This document shows positions 48,082 through 59,908 of a stretch of 64,000 nt of DNA, in pieces. A program made the translations under genes and the position numbers. A model generated the notes under the pieces. It was given only the letters and a program-made list of their open reading frames with translations, searched no databases and was not told the DNA's origin. The stretch lies in NCBI RefSeq assembly GCF_000406105.1, contig NZ_CM001974.1:2430850-2494849 (forward strand), in the 5' to 3' direction. The DNA is from Dickeya chrysanthemi NCPPB 402 (GTDB lineage: Bacteria; Pseudomonadota; Gammaproteobacteria; Enterobacterales; Enterobacteriaceae). The stretch's first letter is position 1. Each line of letters begins with the position of its first letter.

Positions 48082-48381
48082 TCAAGACTCTTTGGGTGAT
48101 GCGTTTTCCACCCGACTCTTCAATTTCTGCCCTGGACGGAACGTAACGACCCGACGCGCCGTAATCGGAATATCTTCGCCGGTTTTTGGGTTACGCCCCG
48201 GGCGCTGGTTCTTGTCCCGCAAATCAAAGTTGCCAAACCCCGACAACTTAACCTGCTCACCATTTTCCAGAGCACGCCGCACTTCTTCGAAGAACAACTC
48301 GACGAGCTCTTTGGCATCCCGTTTGCTGAGCCCAAGCTTTTCAAACAGGTATTCAGACATTTCAGCTTTAGTAAGCGCCAT
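48082..48381 (-). CDS. ihfA: Integration host factor subunit alpha
   Basis: IhfA pairs with IhfB to bend DNA at specific sites in replication, recombination and transcription. The 99-residue protein starts [20 protein letters not shown] and carries the DNA-binding arm signature ([18 protein letters not shown] at about 60-77). It starts 3 bp after the pheT stop, as in the E. coli pheST-ihfA operon. Confidence 0.97.
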   Translation of the reverse strand: MALTKAEMSEYLFEKLGLSKRDAKELVELFFEEVRRALENGEQVKLSGFGNFDLRDKNQRPGRNPKTGEDIPITARRVVTFRPGQKLKSRVENASPKES

Positions 48382-48384
48382 AGG

Positions 48385-50772
48385 TTAATCCCTCAAGGAT
48401 GCTTGGAATCGCTGTTTTAGTGCTGCTACGCATTGCGCAACGGTAGCGGCAATTTCCTCTTCTGCTAGTGTACGAGCGGTATCCTGCAATACCAGACTGA
48501 TAGCCAGACTCTTATATCCTTCCGCTACGCCCTTGCCCCGGTACACGTCAAACAAGTTTACGCCAACTAACTGATTTGCGCCAACTTTCTTGCACTCGGC
48601 TAAAACATCGCCTGCCGGCACGTTCTCAGCCACAACCACCGCGATATCACGACGATTCGCCGGGAAACGTGAAATGTCCGCCGCCTCAGGCACCACGCGC
48701 TCAGACAGCTTATCCCACAGCACCTCAAACACCACGGTACGGCCATTCAGATCCAGCTTGCGCTCCAGTTCCGGATGAATCACGCCGACATAACCGATAC
48801 GCTCGCCTGCCAGATAAATTGCCGCCGTCTGCCCAGGATGCAATGCGCAATGATGCTCAGCACGGAATTCAACGGAGGACAGTTTCCCGGTTAATGCCAA
48901 CACGGCTTCCAAATCGCCTTTTAAATCATAGAAGTCAACCGCCTGACGCGCCAGATCCCAATGTTCTTCGTAGCGAGTGCCTGTAATCACTCCTGCCAAC
49001 ATGGTTTCCTGACGGACGCCCAGATCGGCGCTTTGGTCCGGAACAAAGCGCAGACCACTCTCAAACACACGCAGACGGCTTTGTTGACGATTTTGGTTGT
49101 ACACTACCGCGCCCAGCAACCCGCTCCACAGCGACAGCCGCATAGCGGACATTTCCACCGAAATCGGGCTCGGTAACATCAGCGCTTCTTCATCAGGGTG
49201 AATCAGCGACTGAATCTTGGGATCGACGAAACTGTACGTAATCGCTTCCTGAAAACCGCGATCCACCAGCAGCGTTTTCACACGTTTAAGCGTCAGGTCC
49301 GCTTCGCGATGTTGCGTCATCTTCAGCGGTGCCTGAGTAGGAATATTCGGAATGTTGTTGTAGCCGTAAACACGAGCCACCTCTTCCACCAAATCTTCCT
49401 CGATTTCCATATCGAAACGCCAGCTCGGTGCTACCGCCTGCCAGCCATCAGCGGTTTTAATCACCTGGCAACCCAGACGGTTAAGAATATCGCTGACTTT
49501 CTCATCGGAAATTACATGGCCGATTAATCGATCCAATTTGTCACGACGCAGAGTGATGGTCGCTCGTACCGGCAAATCTTTCTCGCTGGTCACATCCACC
49601 ACCGGGCCGGCGTCACCGCCGCAAATATCCAGCAGCAGGCGCGTTGCACGCTCAATCGCCTGATATTGCAATGCCGGATCAACACCACGCTCATAGCGGT
49701 GAGAGGCATCGGTATGCAAACCGTAACGACGCGCACGCCCGGTGATCGACAGCGGATTAAAATAAGCACACTCCAGCAGCACATCCTGCGTTTCGGCATT
49801 CACGCCGGAATGTTCGCCGCCGAAGATACCGCCCATTGCCAGCGCTTTTTGATGATCGGCAATCACCAGTGTGTCGGCGCTCAGCGTCGCATCGGTGCCG
49901 TCCAGCAGACGCAGGGTTTCCCCTTCTTTCGCCATACGCACGACAATGCCGCCTTCCAGACGGTTGAGGTCGAACGCATGCATCGGTTGCCCCAGCTCCA
50001 GCAATACGTAGTTGGTGACATCCACCACCGGATCGATGGAGCGGATACCGCAACGACGCAGTTTTTCACGCATCCACAGCGGCGTGGCGGCCTTCACATT
50101 GATCCCCTTGACCACTCGCCCCAGATAACGCGGGCACGCTTCGGTCGCATCCACCTGAATCGGGAAACGCTCGGTAATAGTAGCGGTCACCGGCTCCGTC
50201 GTAGGCGTTGTCAACGCCAGCTCATTGAGTACAGCGACATCGCGCGCCACACCCAGGATTCCCAGGCAATCAGCACGGTTGGGCGTCACGCTGATCTCAA
50301 TCGTATTGTCATCCAGCTTCAGGTATTCGCGGATGTCAGTACCTAACGGCGCATCAGACGGCAGTTCGATAATACCGCTGTGATCCTCGGAAATGCCCAG
50401 CTCGGAGAAAGAGCACAGCATCCCTTCAGACGGCTCGCCACGCAGCTTGGCTGCCTTGATTTTGAAATCACCCGGTAAAACAGCGCCCACCGTGGCCACC
50501 GCCACTTTGAGGCCCTGACGGCAATTAGGCGCGCCGCAAACGATATCCAGCAAACGTTCACCGCCCACGCTGACTTTCGTCACGCGCAATTTGTCTGCAT
50601 TCGGATGCTGACCGCATTCCACCACTTCCCCAACAACCACGCCGTGGAATGCGCCTGCAACCGGCTCAACGCCGTCCACTTCCAGGCCCGCCATGGTGAT
50701 TTGTTCAGATAAGGCATCGCTGCTGATAGCTGGGTTAACCCATTCCCGTAACCAGAGTTCACTGAATTTCAT
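48385..50772 (-). CDS. pheT: Phenylalanine-tRNA ligase beta subunit
   Basis: This is the large subunit of the heterotetrameric PheRS, which charges tRNA-Phe. The 795-residue protein contains the N-terminal tRNA-binding domain (about 40-150), the B3/B4 editing domain, B5 (about 400-475), and the C-terminal FDX-ACB anticodon-binding domain (about 700-795). It lies 15 bp behind pheS and is translated from [13 protein letters not shown]. Confidence 0.97.
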   Translation of the reverse strand: MKFSELWLREWVNPAISSDALSEQITMAGLEVDGVEPVAGAFHGVVVGEVVECGQHPNADKLRVTKVSVGGERLLDIVCGAPNCRQGLKVAVATVGAVLPGDFKIKAAKLRGEPSEGMLCSFSELGISEDHSGIIELPSDAPLGTDIREYLKLDDNTIEISVTPNRADCLGILGVARDVAVLNELALTTPTTEPVTATITERFPIQVDATEACPRYLGRVVKGINVKAATPLWMREKLRRCGIRSIDPVVDVTNYVLLELGQPMHAFDLNRLEGGIVVRMAKEGETLRLLDGTDATLSADTLVIADHQKALAMGGIFGGEHSGVNAETQDVLLECAYFNPLSITGRARRYGLHTDASHRYERGVDPALQYQAIERATRLLLDICGGDAGPVVDVTSEKDLPVRATITLRRDKLDRLIGHVISDEKVSDILNRLGCQVIKTADGWQAVAPSWRFDMEIEEDLVEEVARVYGYNNIPNIPTQAPLKMTQHREADLTLKRVKTLLVDRGFQEAITYSFVDPKIQSLIHPDEEALMLPSPISVEMSAMRLSLWSGLLGAVVYNQNRQQSRLRVFESGLRFVPDQSADLGVRQETMLAGVITGTRYEEHWDLARQAVDFYDLKGDLEAVLALTGKLSSVEFRAEHHCALHPGQTAAIYLAGERIGYVGVIHPELERKLDLNGRTVVFEVLWDKLSERVVPEAADISRFPANRRDIAVVVAENVPAGDVLAECKKVGANQLVGVNLFDVYRGKGVAEGYKSLAISLVLQDTARTLAEEEIAATVAQCVAALKQRFQASLRD

Positions 50773-50787
50773 CTTGATATTCCTGCC

Positions 50788-51828
<1,041 letters not shown>

Positions 51829-51884
51829 TCAGTGCGCCGGACGTTAACATGACCCACAGTTCCAGACATCCGGACCAATAAAAA

Positions 51885-51904
51885 AGCCTCCACAGAGGAG
51901 GCTT
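51885..51904 (-). terminator. Attenuator hairpin of the pheST operon
   Basis: On the minus strand AGCCTCC and GGAGGCT form a stem followed by TTTTTTATT, between pheM and pheS. Together with the Phe-rich leader this is a classical attenuator. Confidence 0.85.
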
Positions 51905-51950
51905 AGGCGCTACTTTTCGTTTCTCTTCTTACGCGCAAAGCCCCCGATAT

Positions 51951-51995
51951 TCAGGCGCTAAAGTAAAAAAAGAAACGGAAAATAGCAGTATTCAT
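51951..51995 (-). CDS. pheM: Phenylalanyl-tRNA synthetase leader peptide PheM
   Basis: This 14-codon leader encodes [14 protein letters not shown]. Five phenylalanine codons make translation sensitive to charged tRNA-Phe; stalling favours the anti-terminator and raises pheST expression. E. coli PheM ([14 protein letters not shown]) is nearly identical. Confidence 0.93.
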   Translation of the reverse strand: [14 protein letters not shown]

Positions 51996-52161
51996 ACTTG
52001 CGTTACCTTATTGTTGACTGGCTAACTGTTGCCTAACCTGTTGACAATATACCAATTTCGCTTGTTCTGAAAGTCTTTCGTCTACGATAACGAAAGATTG
52101 CAAGCATTTAACGGGTATCAAAGACGAAAAGAGGGAGACTAGCTCCCTCTTTACATCTGAC

Positions 52162-52536
<375 letters not shown>

Positions 52537-52561
52537 TTATTCTGAATTTAAAAAAAGTTAC

Positions 52562-52780
<219 letters not shown>

Positions 52781-52855
52781 TTAAACAATGAATCAGATAA
52801 GGCGAACAAAAACCGCGCTACGCTAAGGCAGCGCGGAAATTGTTACTTGAATGCC

Positions 52856-53398
52856 TTACTGTTTCTTCTTCGGTGCCAGCACCATAATCATCTGACGTCC
52901 TTCGATCTTGCTTGGGAACGACTCGACGACAGACAATTCATTCAGATCATCACGAATGCGATTAAGCATTTCGATGCCGATCTGCTGGTGCGCCATTTCA
53001 CGGCCACGGAAACGCAGTGTGATCTTGGCTTTGTCACCATCTTCCAGAAAGCGAACCAGGTTGCGTAGTTTGACCTGATAGTCGCCATCATCGGTACCAG
53101 GCCGGAATTTGATTTCCTTGACCTGAATAACTTTTTGCTTCTTCTTCTGTTCTTTAGTGGCCTTACTCTTCTCATAGAGGAACTTGCCGTAATCCATGAT
53201 TCGGCAAACCGGCGGTTCGGCGTTCGGGCTGATTTCAACTAAATCAACACCTGCTTCCTCAGCTTTCTCTAACGCTTCATTCAGGCTAACAATACCGATC
53301 TGTTCGCCATCAACGCCCGTCAGACGTACCTCTTGTGCGCGAATTTCTCTGTTGATGCGATTAGGACGCGCTGGTTGAACTCGTTTTCCGCCTTTAAT
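52856..53398 (-). CDS. infC: Translation initiation factor IF-3
   Basis: IF-3 binds the 30S subunit, prevents 70S joining and proofreads the initiator tRNA and start codon. From an ATT start at 53398 the frame reads (M)[20 protein letters not shown] and gives 180 residues, exactly the E. coli length; an in-frame ATG exists only at 53197 ([10 protein letters not shown]), within the conserved protein. The rare ATT start is the known basis of IF-3 autoregulation. GGAGGAATAAGGT precedes the start. The start lies 4 bp after the thrS stop. Confidence 0.96.
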   Translation of the reverse strand: MKGGKRVQPARPNRINREIRAQEVRLTGVDGEQIGIVSLNEALEKAEEAGVDLVEISPNAEPPVCRIMDYGKFLYEKSKATKEQKKKQKVIQVKEIKFRPGTDDGDYQVKLRNLVRFLEDGDKAKITLRFRGREMAHQQIGIEMLNRIRDDLNELSVVESFPSKIEGRQMIMVLAPKKKQ

Positions 53399-53401
53399 AC
53401 C

Positions 53402-55330
53402 TTATTCCTCCAACTGATGAAGACTACGGCTGCGAATTTCTTTCTGCAGCTTCGTGATTACTTCACTGACGTCCATACTTCCCAAGTCCTTGCCGCGGCG
53501 GGTGCGAACAGCTACTTTTCCTGCTTCCACCTCTTTATCGCCACAAACAAGCATATAGGGAACACGCCGTAAAGTGTGCTCGCGGATTTTAAAGCCTATC
53601 TTCTCATTTCTCAAGTCCGCTTTAACGCGAATGCCCGCATCTTGCAATTTTCTTGTCAATTCGCTGACATAATCGGACTGGCTATCCGTGATATTCATTA
53701 CCACAGCCTGTACAGGCGCCAGCCAGGTCGGGAAGAAACCGGCGAACTCTTCGGTCAAAATACCGATGAAACGCTCCATTGACCCCAGAATCGCGCGGTG
53801 AATCATCACCGGAACCTGACGTTCGTTGTTTTCGCCCACATAAGAAGCGCTCAGACGGCCCGGCAATGAAAAATCAAGCTGTACGGTACCACACTGCCAG
53901 GCGCGATCCAGGCAGTCATGCAGCGTAAATTCGATTTTCGGCCCGTAAAATGCACCCTCTCCCGGTTGATACTCAAACGGGAGACCGTTTTCAGTCAGTG
54001 CAGCGGCCAGATCTTCTTCCGCCCGATCCCACGTTTCATCGCTGCCGATACGTTTTTCAGGACGTGTTGACAATTTCACCACGATTTTTTCAAAACCGAA
54101 GGTGCTATACATGTCGTAGACCATCTTGATGCAGTTATTCACTTCATCACGTACCTGATCTTCGGTACAGAAGATATGAGCGTCATCCTGCGTAAAACCG
54201 CGTACGCGCATCAACCCATGTAGGGAGCCTGACGGTTCATTACGGTGGCAACTGCCGAACTCCGCCATACGCAACGGCAGGTCACGGTAGGATTTCAGCC
54301 CCTGATTGAAAATCTGCACATGGCCTGGGCAGTTCATCGGTTTGATGCAATATTCACGGTTTTCTGATGACGTCGTGAACATCGCTTCTTTGTAGTTTTC
54401 CCAGTGCCCTGTTTTTTCCCACAGCACGCGGTCCATCATGAACGGACCTTTTACTTCCTGATACTGGTACTCTTTGAGCTTCATGCGCACAAACGCTTCC
54501 AGCTCGCGGAAAATCGTCCAGCCGTCGTTGTGCCAGAACACCATACCCGGCGCCTCTTCCTGCATATGATACAGGTCCAGTTGCTTACCGATTTTACGGT
54601 GGTCACGTTTAGCGGCTTCCTCAAGACGCTGTAGGTAGGCACTTAACTGTTTCTTGTCTGCCCAGGCGGTGCCATAAATACGCTGCAACATTTTGTTTTT
54701 GCTGTCGCCGCGCCAATAAGCGCCTGATGTTTTTTGCAGTTTGAAATGATGACAGAAGCGCATGTTCGGTACGTGCGGACCACGGCACATATCGATATAT
54801 TCTTCGTGGTGGTACAGCCCTGGACGATCGTCTCGGCTAATATTTTCATCAAGAATCGCCACCTTGTAGCTTTCGCCACGCGCCGTAAACGTATCACGCG
54901 CTTCCTGCCAACTGACTTTTTTCTTGACGACGTCGTAGTCTTTGCTTGCCAGCTCATGCATCCGCTTTTCAAGCAGTTCCAGGTCTTCCTGTGTCAGCGT
55001 GCGATCAAGATCAATGTCATAATAGAAACCATTGTCGATCACCGGGCCAATCGCCATTTTTGTATCAGGCCACAATTGCTTGATGGCATGACCCAGCAAG
55101 TGTGCACAGGAATGACGAATAATCTCCATCCCATCGTCATCTTTGGCGGTGATGATCGACAGTTGCGCATCAGACTCAATCACATCGACGGCATCGACCA
55201 GCTCGCCATTAACCCGACCGGCAATACAAGCTTTTGCCAGACCTGGGCCGATATCCAGCGCGACATCAAGAGGAGAAACGGCATGGTCATAATGACGCCG
55301 GCTGCCGTCAGGAAGCGTAATAACAGGCAT
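53402..55330 (-). CDS. thrS: Threonine-tRNA ligase
   Basis: ThrRS charges tRNA-Thr and hydrolyses mischarged serine in its N-terminal editing domain. The 642-residue protein starts [16 protein letters not shown] (TGS domain), has the editing-domain metal motifs [10 protein letters not shown] (about 73-82) and [11 protein letters not shown], and the class II core with [25 protein letters not shown] and the anticodon domain. The in-frame ATG at 55363 is rejected. E. coli thrS is autoregulated through its leader; I did not model that here. Confidence 0.97.
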   Translation of the reverse strand: MPVITLPDGSRRHYDHAVSPLDVALDIGPGLAKACIAGRVNGELVDAVDVIESDAQLSIITAKDDDGMEIIRHSCAHLLGHAIKQLWPDTKMAIGPVIDNGFYYDIDLDRTLTQEDLELLEKRMHELASKDYDVVKKKVSWQEARDTFTARGESYKVAILDENISRDDRPGLYHHEEYIDMCRGPHVPNMRFCHHFKLQKTSGAYWRGDSKNKMLQRIYGTAWADKKQLSAYLQRLEEAAKRDHRKIGKQLDLYHMQEEAPGMVFWHNDGWTIFRELEAFVRMKLKEYQYQEVKGPFMMDRVLWEKTGHWENYKEAMFTTSSENREYCIKPMNCPGHVQIFNQGLKSYRDLPLRMAEFGSCHRNEPSGSLHGLMRVRGFTQDDAHIFCTEDQVRDEVNNCIKMVYDMYSTFGFEKIVVKLSTRPEKRIGSDETWDRAEEDLAAALTENGLPFEYQPGEGAFYGPKIEFTLHDCLDRAWQCGTVQLDFSLPGRLSASYVGENNERQVPVMIHRAILGSMERFIGILTEEFAGFFPTWLAPVQAVVMNITDSQSDYVSELTRKLQDAGIRVKADLRNEKIGFKIREHTLRRVPYMLVCGDKEVEAGKVAVRTRRGKDLGSMDVSEVITKLQKEIRSRSLHQLEE

Positions 55331-55650
55331 GTAAATTCCCTTATCTGCAGTGGTGAGCCACACGAAAGCTCACGTGCAAAAGATAATTGCGTTTGATTTA
55401 GATGGTCGGAGGAAAAGGATTTAACCCACAATTGTTAAATCAGTTCCGCCCTGTTGGCAGGCAGCATGGCAAAGCACCGTGCGACAGTTCAGCAAGATGG
55501 GCCATGCTTAACCCGACGGCGTAGAGTAGCACCATGCACCTGGGGATGCTACCCATCAGCTCAAAACAGGCGGCAAATTAACATGTAACGTACAGAATAA
55601 CCTGTAGTTTGTATCGAGCGCATTCACGCCTATCGACACAGAACATGCAG
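55331..55650. other. Gap between yebO and thrS
   Basis: This 320-bp gap holds the thrS leader and promoter (minus strand, nearest 55331-55450). The leader has a GGAGGAAAAGG-like stretch near 55410-55420. No gene or clear terminator was recognised in the rest. Confidence 0.5.
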
Positions 55651-55941
55651 TCACCGTTCAGGGATCATATCCTTGAATAAGGCTTCCACCTCATTTTCTT
55701 TGGTTTCCGGCAATGTAGCAGGCTGCTCAGGCAAGGGCTCTGCGTCTTGTACCGTCATCGGCACCAAAGATTGTAATAATGCGATCTGTTGTTTCTGTTG
55801 TTCAACAATCTCATGCAGCAGTCTTATCTGCTCATTGGCCCGTACACTGGCCCGATTAATAAAGAACCAAACCAGAATCACCAGCAATACAATCAGAGCG
55901 ACAAAAACCACTTCCAGCATGTCTGAAGCAAAACTACTCAT
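55651..55941 (-). CDS. yebO: Membrane-anchored YebO family protein
   Basis: This is a 96-residue protein with one N-terminal membrane helix (about 10-30, VFVALIVLLVILVWFFI) followed by NRASVRANEQIRLL, which matches E. coli YebO (FFINRASSRTNEQI), a coiled-coil-like segment, and an acidic tail. Function is unknown. It lies upstream of thrS and downstream of kdgR on the same strand. The small genes mgrB and yobH that separate yebO from kdgR in E. coli are not seen. Confidence 0.85.
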   Translation of the reverse strand: MSSFASDMLEVVFVALIVLLVILVWFFINRASVRANEQIRLLHEIVEQQKQQIALLQSLVPMTVQDAEPLPEQPATLPETKENEVEALFKDMIPER

Positions 55942-56050
55942 GTCTAAAACCTGTTACATAATCTGACTCAGGCGCGCATTCTAGCACTGTGCCGCCAGAA
56001 AATTCGACATTCAATACCGTAATTCTGCCCGCCTGAGCCGGGTTTAGCGC

Positions 56051-56083
56051 ATAAAAAAGCCTGTCGCAAGGACAGGCTCATTG
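56051..56083 (-). terminator. Terminator after kdgR
   Basis: On the minus strand GAGCCTGTCC TTGC GACAGGCTTTTTTATG gives an 8-bp stem plus T-run, beginning about 26 bp past the kdgR stop. Confidence 0.88.
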
Positions 56084-56108
56084 CAGAATACCTCTACCGC
56101 CACCCATA

Positions 56109-56900
56109 TCAGAACGGGTAATCGTGATATCCCATTTGATCAGAGATATTACGCGCCGCCGTATGCAACATGGCAACATATTCATGCTTATTGTCTTCTG
56201 AAAAACGAATCGTCGGAAAAGAAATACTTAACCCGGCAATCACCACACCAAAACGGTCAAACACCGGAACGGCAATACAACGCAAGCCTTCTTCCTGCTC
56301 TTCGTTGTCTTCGCCGAACCCTTGCTGACGAACCAGATCAAGTTGAGGCAACAGCTCTTCCGTATCAGCGATGGTGTGCACAGTACTGCGCTTGAATTCC
56401 ACATGGGACAGAATTTCTCTGACCTCATCACGATCACGCCAGGCCAGCAATACCTTGCCTATCGCCGTACTGTGCAACGGATTCCGACGCCCAATACGCG
56501 AATACATACGCAGGTTGTACATAGAATCAATTTTATGGATATAAACGATGCTATCTTCATCCAGTGCGCCAAGGTGGATAGTTTCGCGGGTCAGCGCCGA
56601 TAACTCGCGCATCTGAATATCCGCACTACGGATCAGATCAACGTTCTGCAGCGCTTTAGCGCCCAGCTCAAACAATTTCAACGTCAGCGAATATTTCTCT
56701 GACTCACCTTCCTGAGCAACATATCCCAGAGATTTCATCGTCTGTAGGAAACGATAAACAGTACTTTTAGACATCATTACGCGCTGTGAAAGTTCAGTAA
56801 TGCCAATTTCACGCTCTTCGCCTAATGCCTGCAAAATACCAAAAACCTTTAAGACTGATGACACGGAATCGGGTTGTTTATCTAAATCTGCAATAGCCAT
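56109..56900 (-). CDS. kdgR: Pectin catabolism repressor KdgR (IclR family)
   Basis: KdgR represses pectinase, transport and intracellular catabolism genes; 2-keto-3-deoxygluconate and related metabolites release it from DNA. The 263-residue protein has an N-terminal winged HTH (GITELSQRVMMSKSTVYRFL, about 34-53) and an IclR effector domain (about 75-263). ATG at 56900 (MAIADLDKQPDS) is chosen: the open frame goes further upstream but that part is not family-like. A weak KdgR-like sequence lies upstream at about 56937-56961. It is next to its target ogl. Confidence 0.96.
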   Translation of the reverse strand: MAIADLDKQPDSVSSVLKVFGILQALGEEREIGITELSQRVMMSKSTVYRFLQTMKSLGYVAQEGESEKYSLTLKLFELGAKALQNVDLIRSADIQMRELSALTRETIHLGALDEDSIVYIHKIDSMYNLRMYSRIGRRNPLHSTAIGKVLLAWRDRDEVREILSHVEFKRSTVHTIADTEELLPQLDLVRQQGFGEDNEEQEEGLRCIAVPVFDRFGVVIAGLSISFPTIRFSEDNKHEYVAMLHTAARNISDQMGYHDYPF

Positions 56901-57072
56901 TTTGGTGGTTACCCTACTCAGTATTTTTTGTTTTAAAAAAAATAGAACACTTGTTTTAGTATAAAGGGAACGCTTTGAACATGGCAATCGGGCATTACTA
57001 TTACTGACAATCTGCTTAACATTTGTCCATCACAATAGTACTGCCTGATTAATAATCTTATTGTAAAAGCGA

Positions 57073-57105
57073 AAAAAAACCGCGCCCTTCATGGGCACGG
57101 CTGCA
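57073..57105 (-). terminator. Terminator after ogl
   Basis: On the minus strand GCCGTGCCC and GGGCGCGGT form a stem with an ATGAA loop, followed by eight T residues, just past the ogl stop. Confidence 0.85.
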
Positions 57106-57112
57106 GGTACGG

Positions 57113-58279
57113 TTATTGCCACACGGAATCAGGCACTTTAGCCAGATACAACGCCGGCTTACCATCGACATCAGACGTAAACAGGATATGTTTATCATCC
57201 GGTGTGAAAGAGGGATGCGGATGCGTTACCTGGCGGTCACCTTCCAACACTTCCCATGAAGTATTATGTTGCGCGACCTGGAAATGTTTCCCGGTCTTCA
57301 TGTTGAACACATACAGGAAAGGATCGTTCTCGATTTTGTAGCCACCGTCATCTTTCACGTCCACCGGCGCGTTACAACCATCCCCAACCATCAGAGATCC
57401 ATCATAGTTACTCATCAGGTGGGAACAAGGCGGCATCTCTGTCAATTGACGGTTTTCCAGCGTGACAGGGTCAACGCTGCAAATGAAACGGTTGGTGCTG
57501 CCTTTCAGGTAAGAAACATAAGCCAGCGCAGAGCCATCCGGCACCCAGAATTCATGAGTACAGCTTTCCCCCGGCGCATGTTCTTTCACTTTGCGCATAT
57601 TGGTGCCGTCTTCATTGATAAACCACATGCGGGCATCAACCAAATCATGTGGGCCTTCATGGCAGAACGCGACCGTATTGTCATCGCCAGGACGATAAAT
57701 AGGATGACCCAACCACTGTTTTTCCTGCAGAATCGTCGTAGCTTCACCGGTTTTCAAGTCAATACGAATCAAACGGCAGCATGGATTGGTAAAATAGAAT
57801 TCCTGGAATTTTTTCCAGTCGGTCAATGGCTTCCAATCCTCTTTCTTGATTTCGATACCCACCATCTTGGTGCAATCAGAGTTGGCAACCCAAGTACCGT
57901 ACCCAACCCAATCATCCGGTACCTGATAAATATTGGTTTCTTCCAGTGTATTAAGATCAACGCGCATCAAATTACGTACATTTTTCACATAATAAAGCGC
58001 ATCGTCATTCGGAGACAGGAAGCCGCCAAACGTATTGTCACCTGTACCTTCGGTCAGTTGAGTGGCTTGCTGCGTTTTCAGATCTAACAAGTAATAGTTC
58101 CACGGCCCATCAAAGGCGCCACCAAACAGCAGCTTGCTACCATCATTGGAAAAACATTTCTGATAGAAGTAGTTGCGGTGGCAGATGACATCGGGAGGGG
58201 TGAGACGCACCACTTCGGTGCCGGTGACTGAATCCTGGTAGGTATGGAACGTAAAAGAAAGCTTTTTACCTTTGGCCAT
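57113..58279 (-). CDS. ogl: Oligogalacturonate lyase (PL22)
   Basis: This cytoplasmic enzyme splits short oligogalacturonates, mainly digalacturonates, into monomers. The 388-residue beta-propeller protein starts MAKGKKLSFTFHTYQDSVTG and lacks a signal peptide. Mn-binding histidines of the family are expected in PCSHLMSNYDG (about 286) and DRQVTHPHPSFTPD (about 352). It sits between kdgR and htpX on the same strand and has KdgR-like boxes upstream. Confidence 0.95.
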   Translation of the reverse strand: MAKGKKLSFTFHTYQDSVTGTEVVRLTPPDVICHRNYFYQKCFSNDGSKLLFGGAFDGPWNYYLLDLKTQQATQLTEGTGDNTFGGFLSPNDDALYYVKNVRNLMRVDLNTLEETNIYQVPDDWVGYGTWVANSDCTKMVGIEIKKEDWKPLTDWKKFQEFYFTNPCCRLIRIDLKTGEATTILQEKQWLGHPIYRPGDDNTVAFCHEGPHDLVDARMWFINEDGTNMRKVKEHAPGESCTHEFWVPDGSALAYVSYLKGSTNRFICSVDPVTLENRQLTEMPPCSHLMSNYDGSLMVGDGCNAPVDVKDDGGYKIENDPFLYVFNMKTGKHFQVAQHNTSWEVLEGDRQVTHPHPSFTPDDKHILFTSDVDGKPALYLAKVPDSVWQ

Positions 58280-58369
58280 CCGTAAATCCTTAGCGCTTAT
58301 CGTGAAAAATTAGACGCTGCCAGATGAAAGATACCCGTCATCTCGGCAATCGCCTTGTTATATCAGTAT

Positions 58370-58427
58370 TGTAGAAACAATGTTTCACTTTTCCGTGATC
58401 ATGGTTTTATTTTATAAAACATTCTTT
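58370..58427. promoter_or_regulatory. Two KdgR-like boxes upstream of ogl
   Basis: GTAGAAACAATGTTTCACTT at about 58371-58390 holds a perfectly symmetric GAAACA-A-TGTTTC core. About 30 bp further upstream of ogl, GGTTTTATTTTATAAAACAT at 58403-58422 is a weaker match. The first is about 95 bp before the ogl start. Confidence 0.75.
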
Positions 58428-58510
58428 CCCTTTTCACGGACTGTTTGCGTTGGCGCAAGATTATTTTGTCAGACGTTGAACCGGATATGGCTGTAGCCAT
58501 CGGGTAAGGG

Positions 58511-58543
58511 ATAAAAAAACAAAGGCCCCGCAGGGCCTTTGCA
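58511..58543 (-). terminator. Terminator after htpX
   Basis: On the minus strand CAAAGGCCC TGC GGGGCCTTTG is followed by TTTTTTTAT. It begins about 20 bp beyond the htpX stop. Confidence 0.9.
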
Positions 58544-58562
58544 CATAACATCGTCATGGTAA

Positions 58563-59447
58563 TTACTTCAGGTATTCACCCGAACGCAGCGCTTCAATAC
58601 GCTTATCCAACGGCGGATGCGACATAAATAGTTCGCTGAGAGATTTAGACTTACCATTGATACAGAAAGCCATCATGCTGCTTGCTTCCTGCGGTTCATA
58701 GCTGGTCTTCAGGCGCTGTAATGCAGCAATCATCTTCTCGCGGCCGACCAGTTTTGCCGAACCGGCATCAGCATGGAATTCACGGTAACGAGAGAACCAC
58801 ATCGTAATGATGCTGGCCAGAATGCCAAATACCAGCTCCAACACCATCGAAACCGCCATATAAACCAGCGGGTTTCCATTGCTGCTTTCCTCGCTATCAT
58901 CACGGTTGCCGGACAGAAAGCTGGTGACGATTTGCGCGATAATACGGGAAATGAAGATCACAAAAGTGTTCACCACCCCCTGCACCAACGTCATTGTCAC
59001 CATATCACCGTTAGCAATGTGACTGATTTCATGAGCAATAACCGCCTCAGCCTCATCACGACTCATGTTCTGCAATAGCCCGGTGCTGACTGCAACCAAC
59101 GAACTATTACGGCGAGCGCCTGTCGCGAATGCGTTAATATCGGGCGCATGATAAATAGCGACCTGCGGCATGGCGATACCTGCCTGCTGAGACTGAGCAC
59201 GCACCGTCTCCAGCAACCAGCGTTCGGTTTCATCACGTGGTTGTTCAATCACCTCACCGCCGACGGAGCGCAGCGCCATCCATTTAGACATCAGCAGCGA
59301 AATGATCGACCCGCCGAAACCAAACACACCAGCCATGATAATCAAGCCTGCCATGCTGTTGTGCTGAACTCCCGTCAGGCTGAGTACCAGCCCGAATACC
59401 ACCATCACCGCCAGGTTGGTGAGCAGGAAAAGCGCAATACGCATCAT
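58563..59447 (-). CDS. htpX: Membrane zinc metalloprotease HtpX
   Basis: HtpX is an inner-membrane heat-shock endopeptidase (M48) that works with FtsH in membrane protein quality control. The 294-residue protein starts [17 protein letters not shown] at 59447 (an in-frame ATG at 59501 is rejected). The zinc motif HEISH lies at about 140-144, the third ligand region in [14 protein letters not shown] at about 220. Four hydrophobic segments are visible. In E. coli prc follows; here a cyclic-di-GMP protein lies upstream instead. Confidence 0.95.
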   Translation of the reverse strand: MMRIALFLLTNLAVMVVFGLVLSLTGVQHNSMAGLIIMAGVFGFGGSIISLLMSKWMALRSVGGEVIEQPRDETERWLLETVRAQSQQAGIAMPQVAIYHAPDINAFATGARRNSSLVAVSTGLLQNMSRDEAEAVIAHEISHIANGDMVTMTLVQGVVNTFVIFISRIIAQIVTSFLSGNRDDSEESSNGNPLVYMAVSMVLELVFGILASIITMWFSRYREFHADAGSAKLVGREKMIAALQRLKTSYEPQEASSMMAFCINGKSKSLSELFMSHPPLDKRIEALRSGEYLK

Positions 59448-59908
59448 ATGATTAAGATTTCCTCTTTCAGCAAAAGCAATAAAAGTGTTTGCAACAACCA
59501 CATCGTATGGGTTGCGCGGCCATTTTCAAGCATCCATAACCTTTATGTTACCAAATTAACATAACTTTACACTTTTATTGGTAAATGTGGGGATAGAAGA
59601 ATGGTTCTTCATCACGAAGAAACGGGCCGCCTGTAAGCGTAGCCATCGACGGCATTCTCATCTGCATAATGTCAACGGGAAGCAGAGAAACCGTTACGCT
59701 CGCAGGCCGAGGTGTAATTAAATATAATTGATGTAATATTCGCGTCATGCTCTCTGTTATATCGCGGCATAGGCTAAAGATTGCACGGTATGATGGCGCA
59801 CAACCCTATCATTCTCGCCATGTTGCGTGCTGACGACGCAAAAATATCTCGGCATCCATTGCGTTTCTGCGGGTTAACAGATGCCCGTCACACCGATTAA
59901 AGAGGTCG
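59448..59908. other. Gap between htpX and the GGDEF-EAL gene
   Basis: This 461-bp gap holds the htpX promoter region and the 3' flank of the GGDEF-EAL gene. I saw no terminator with a clear T-run and no gene in it; prc, expected near htpX in E. coli, is absent from this side. Confidence 0.5.
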
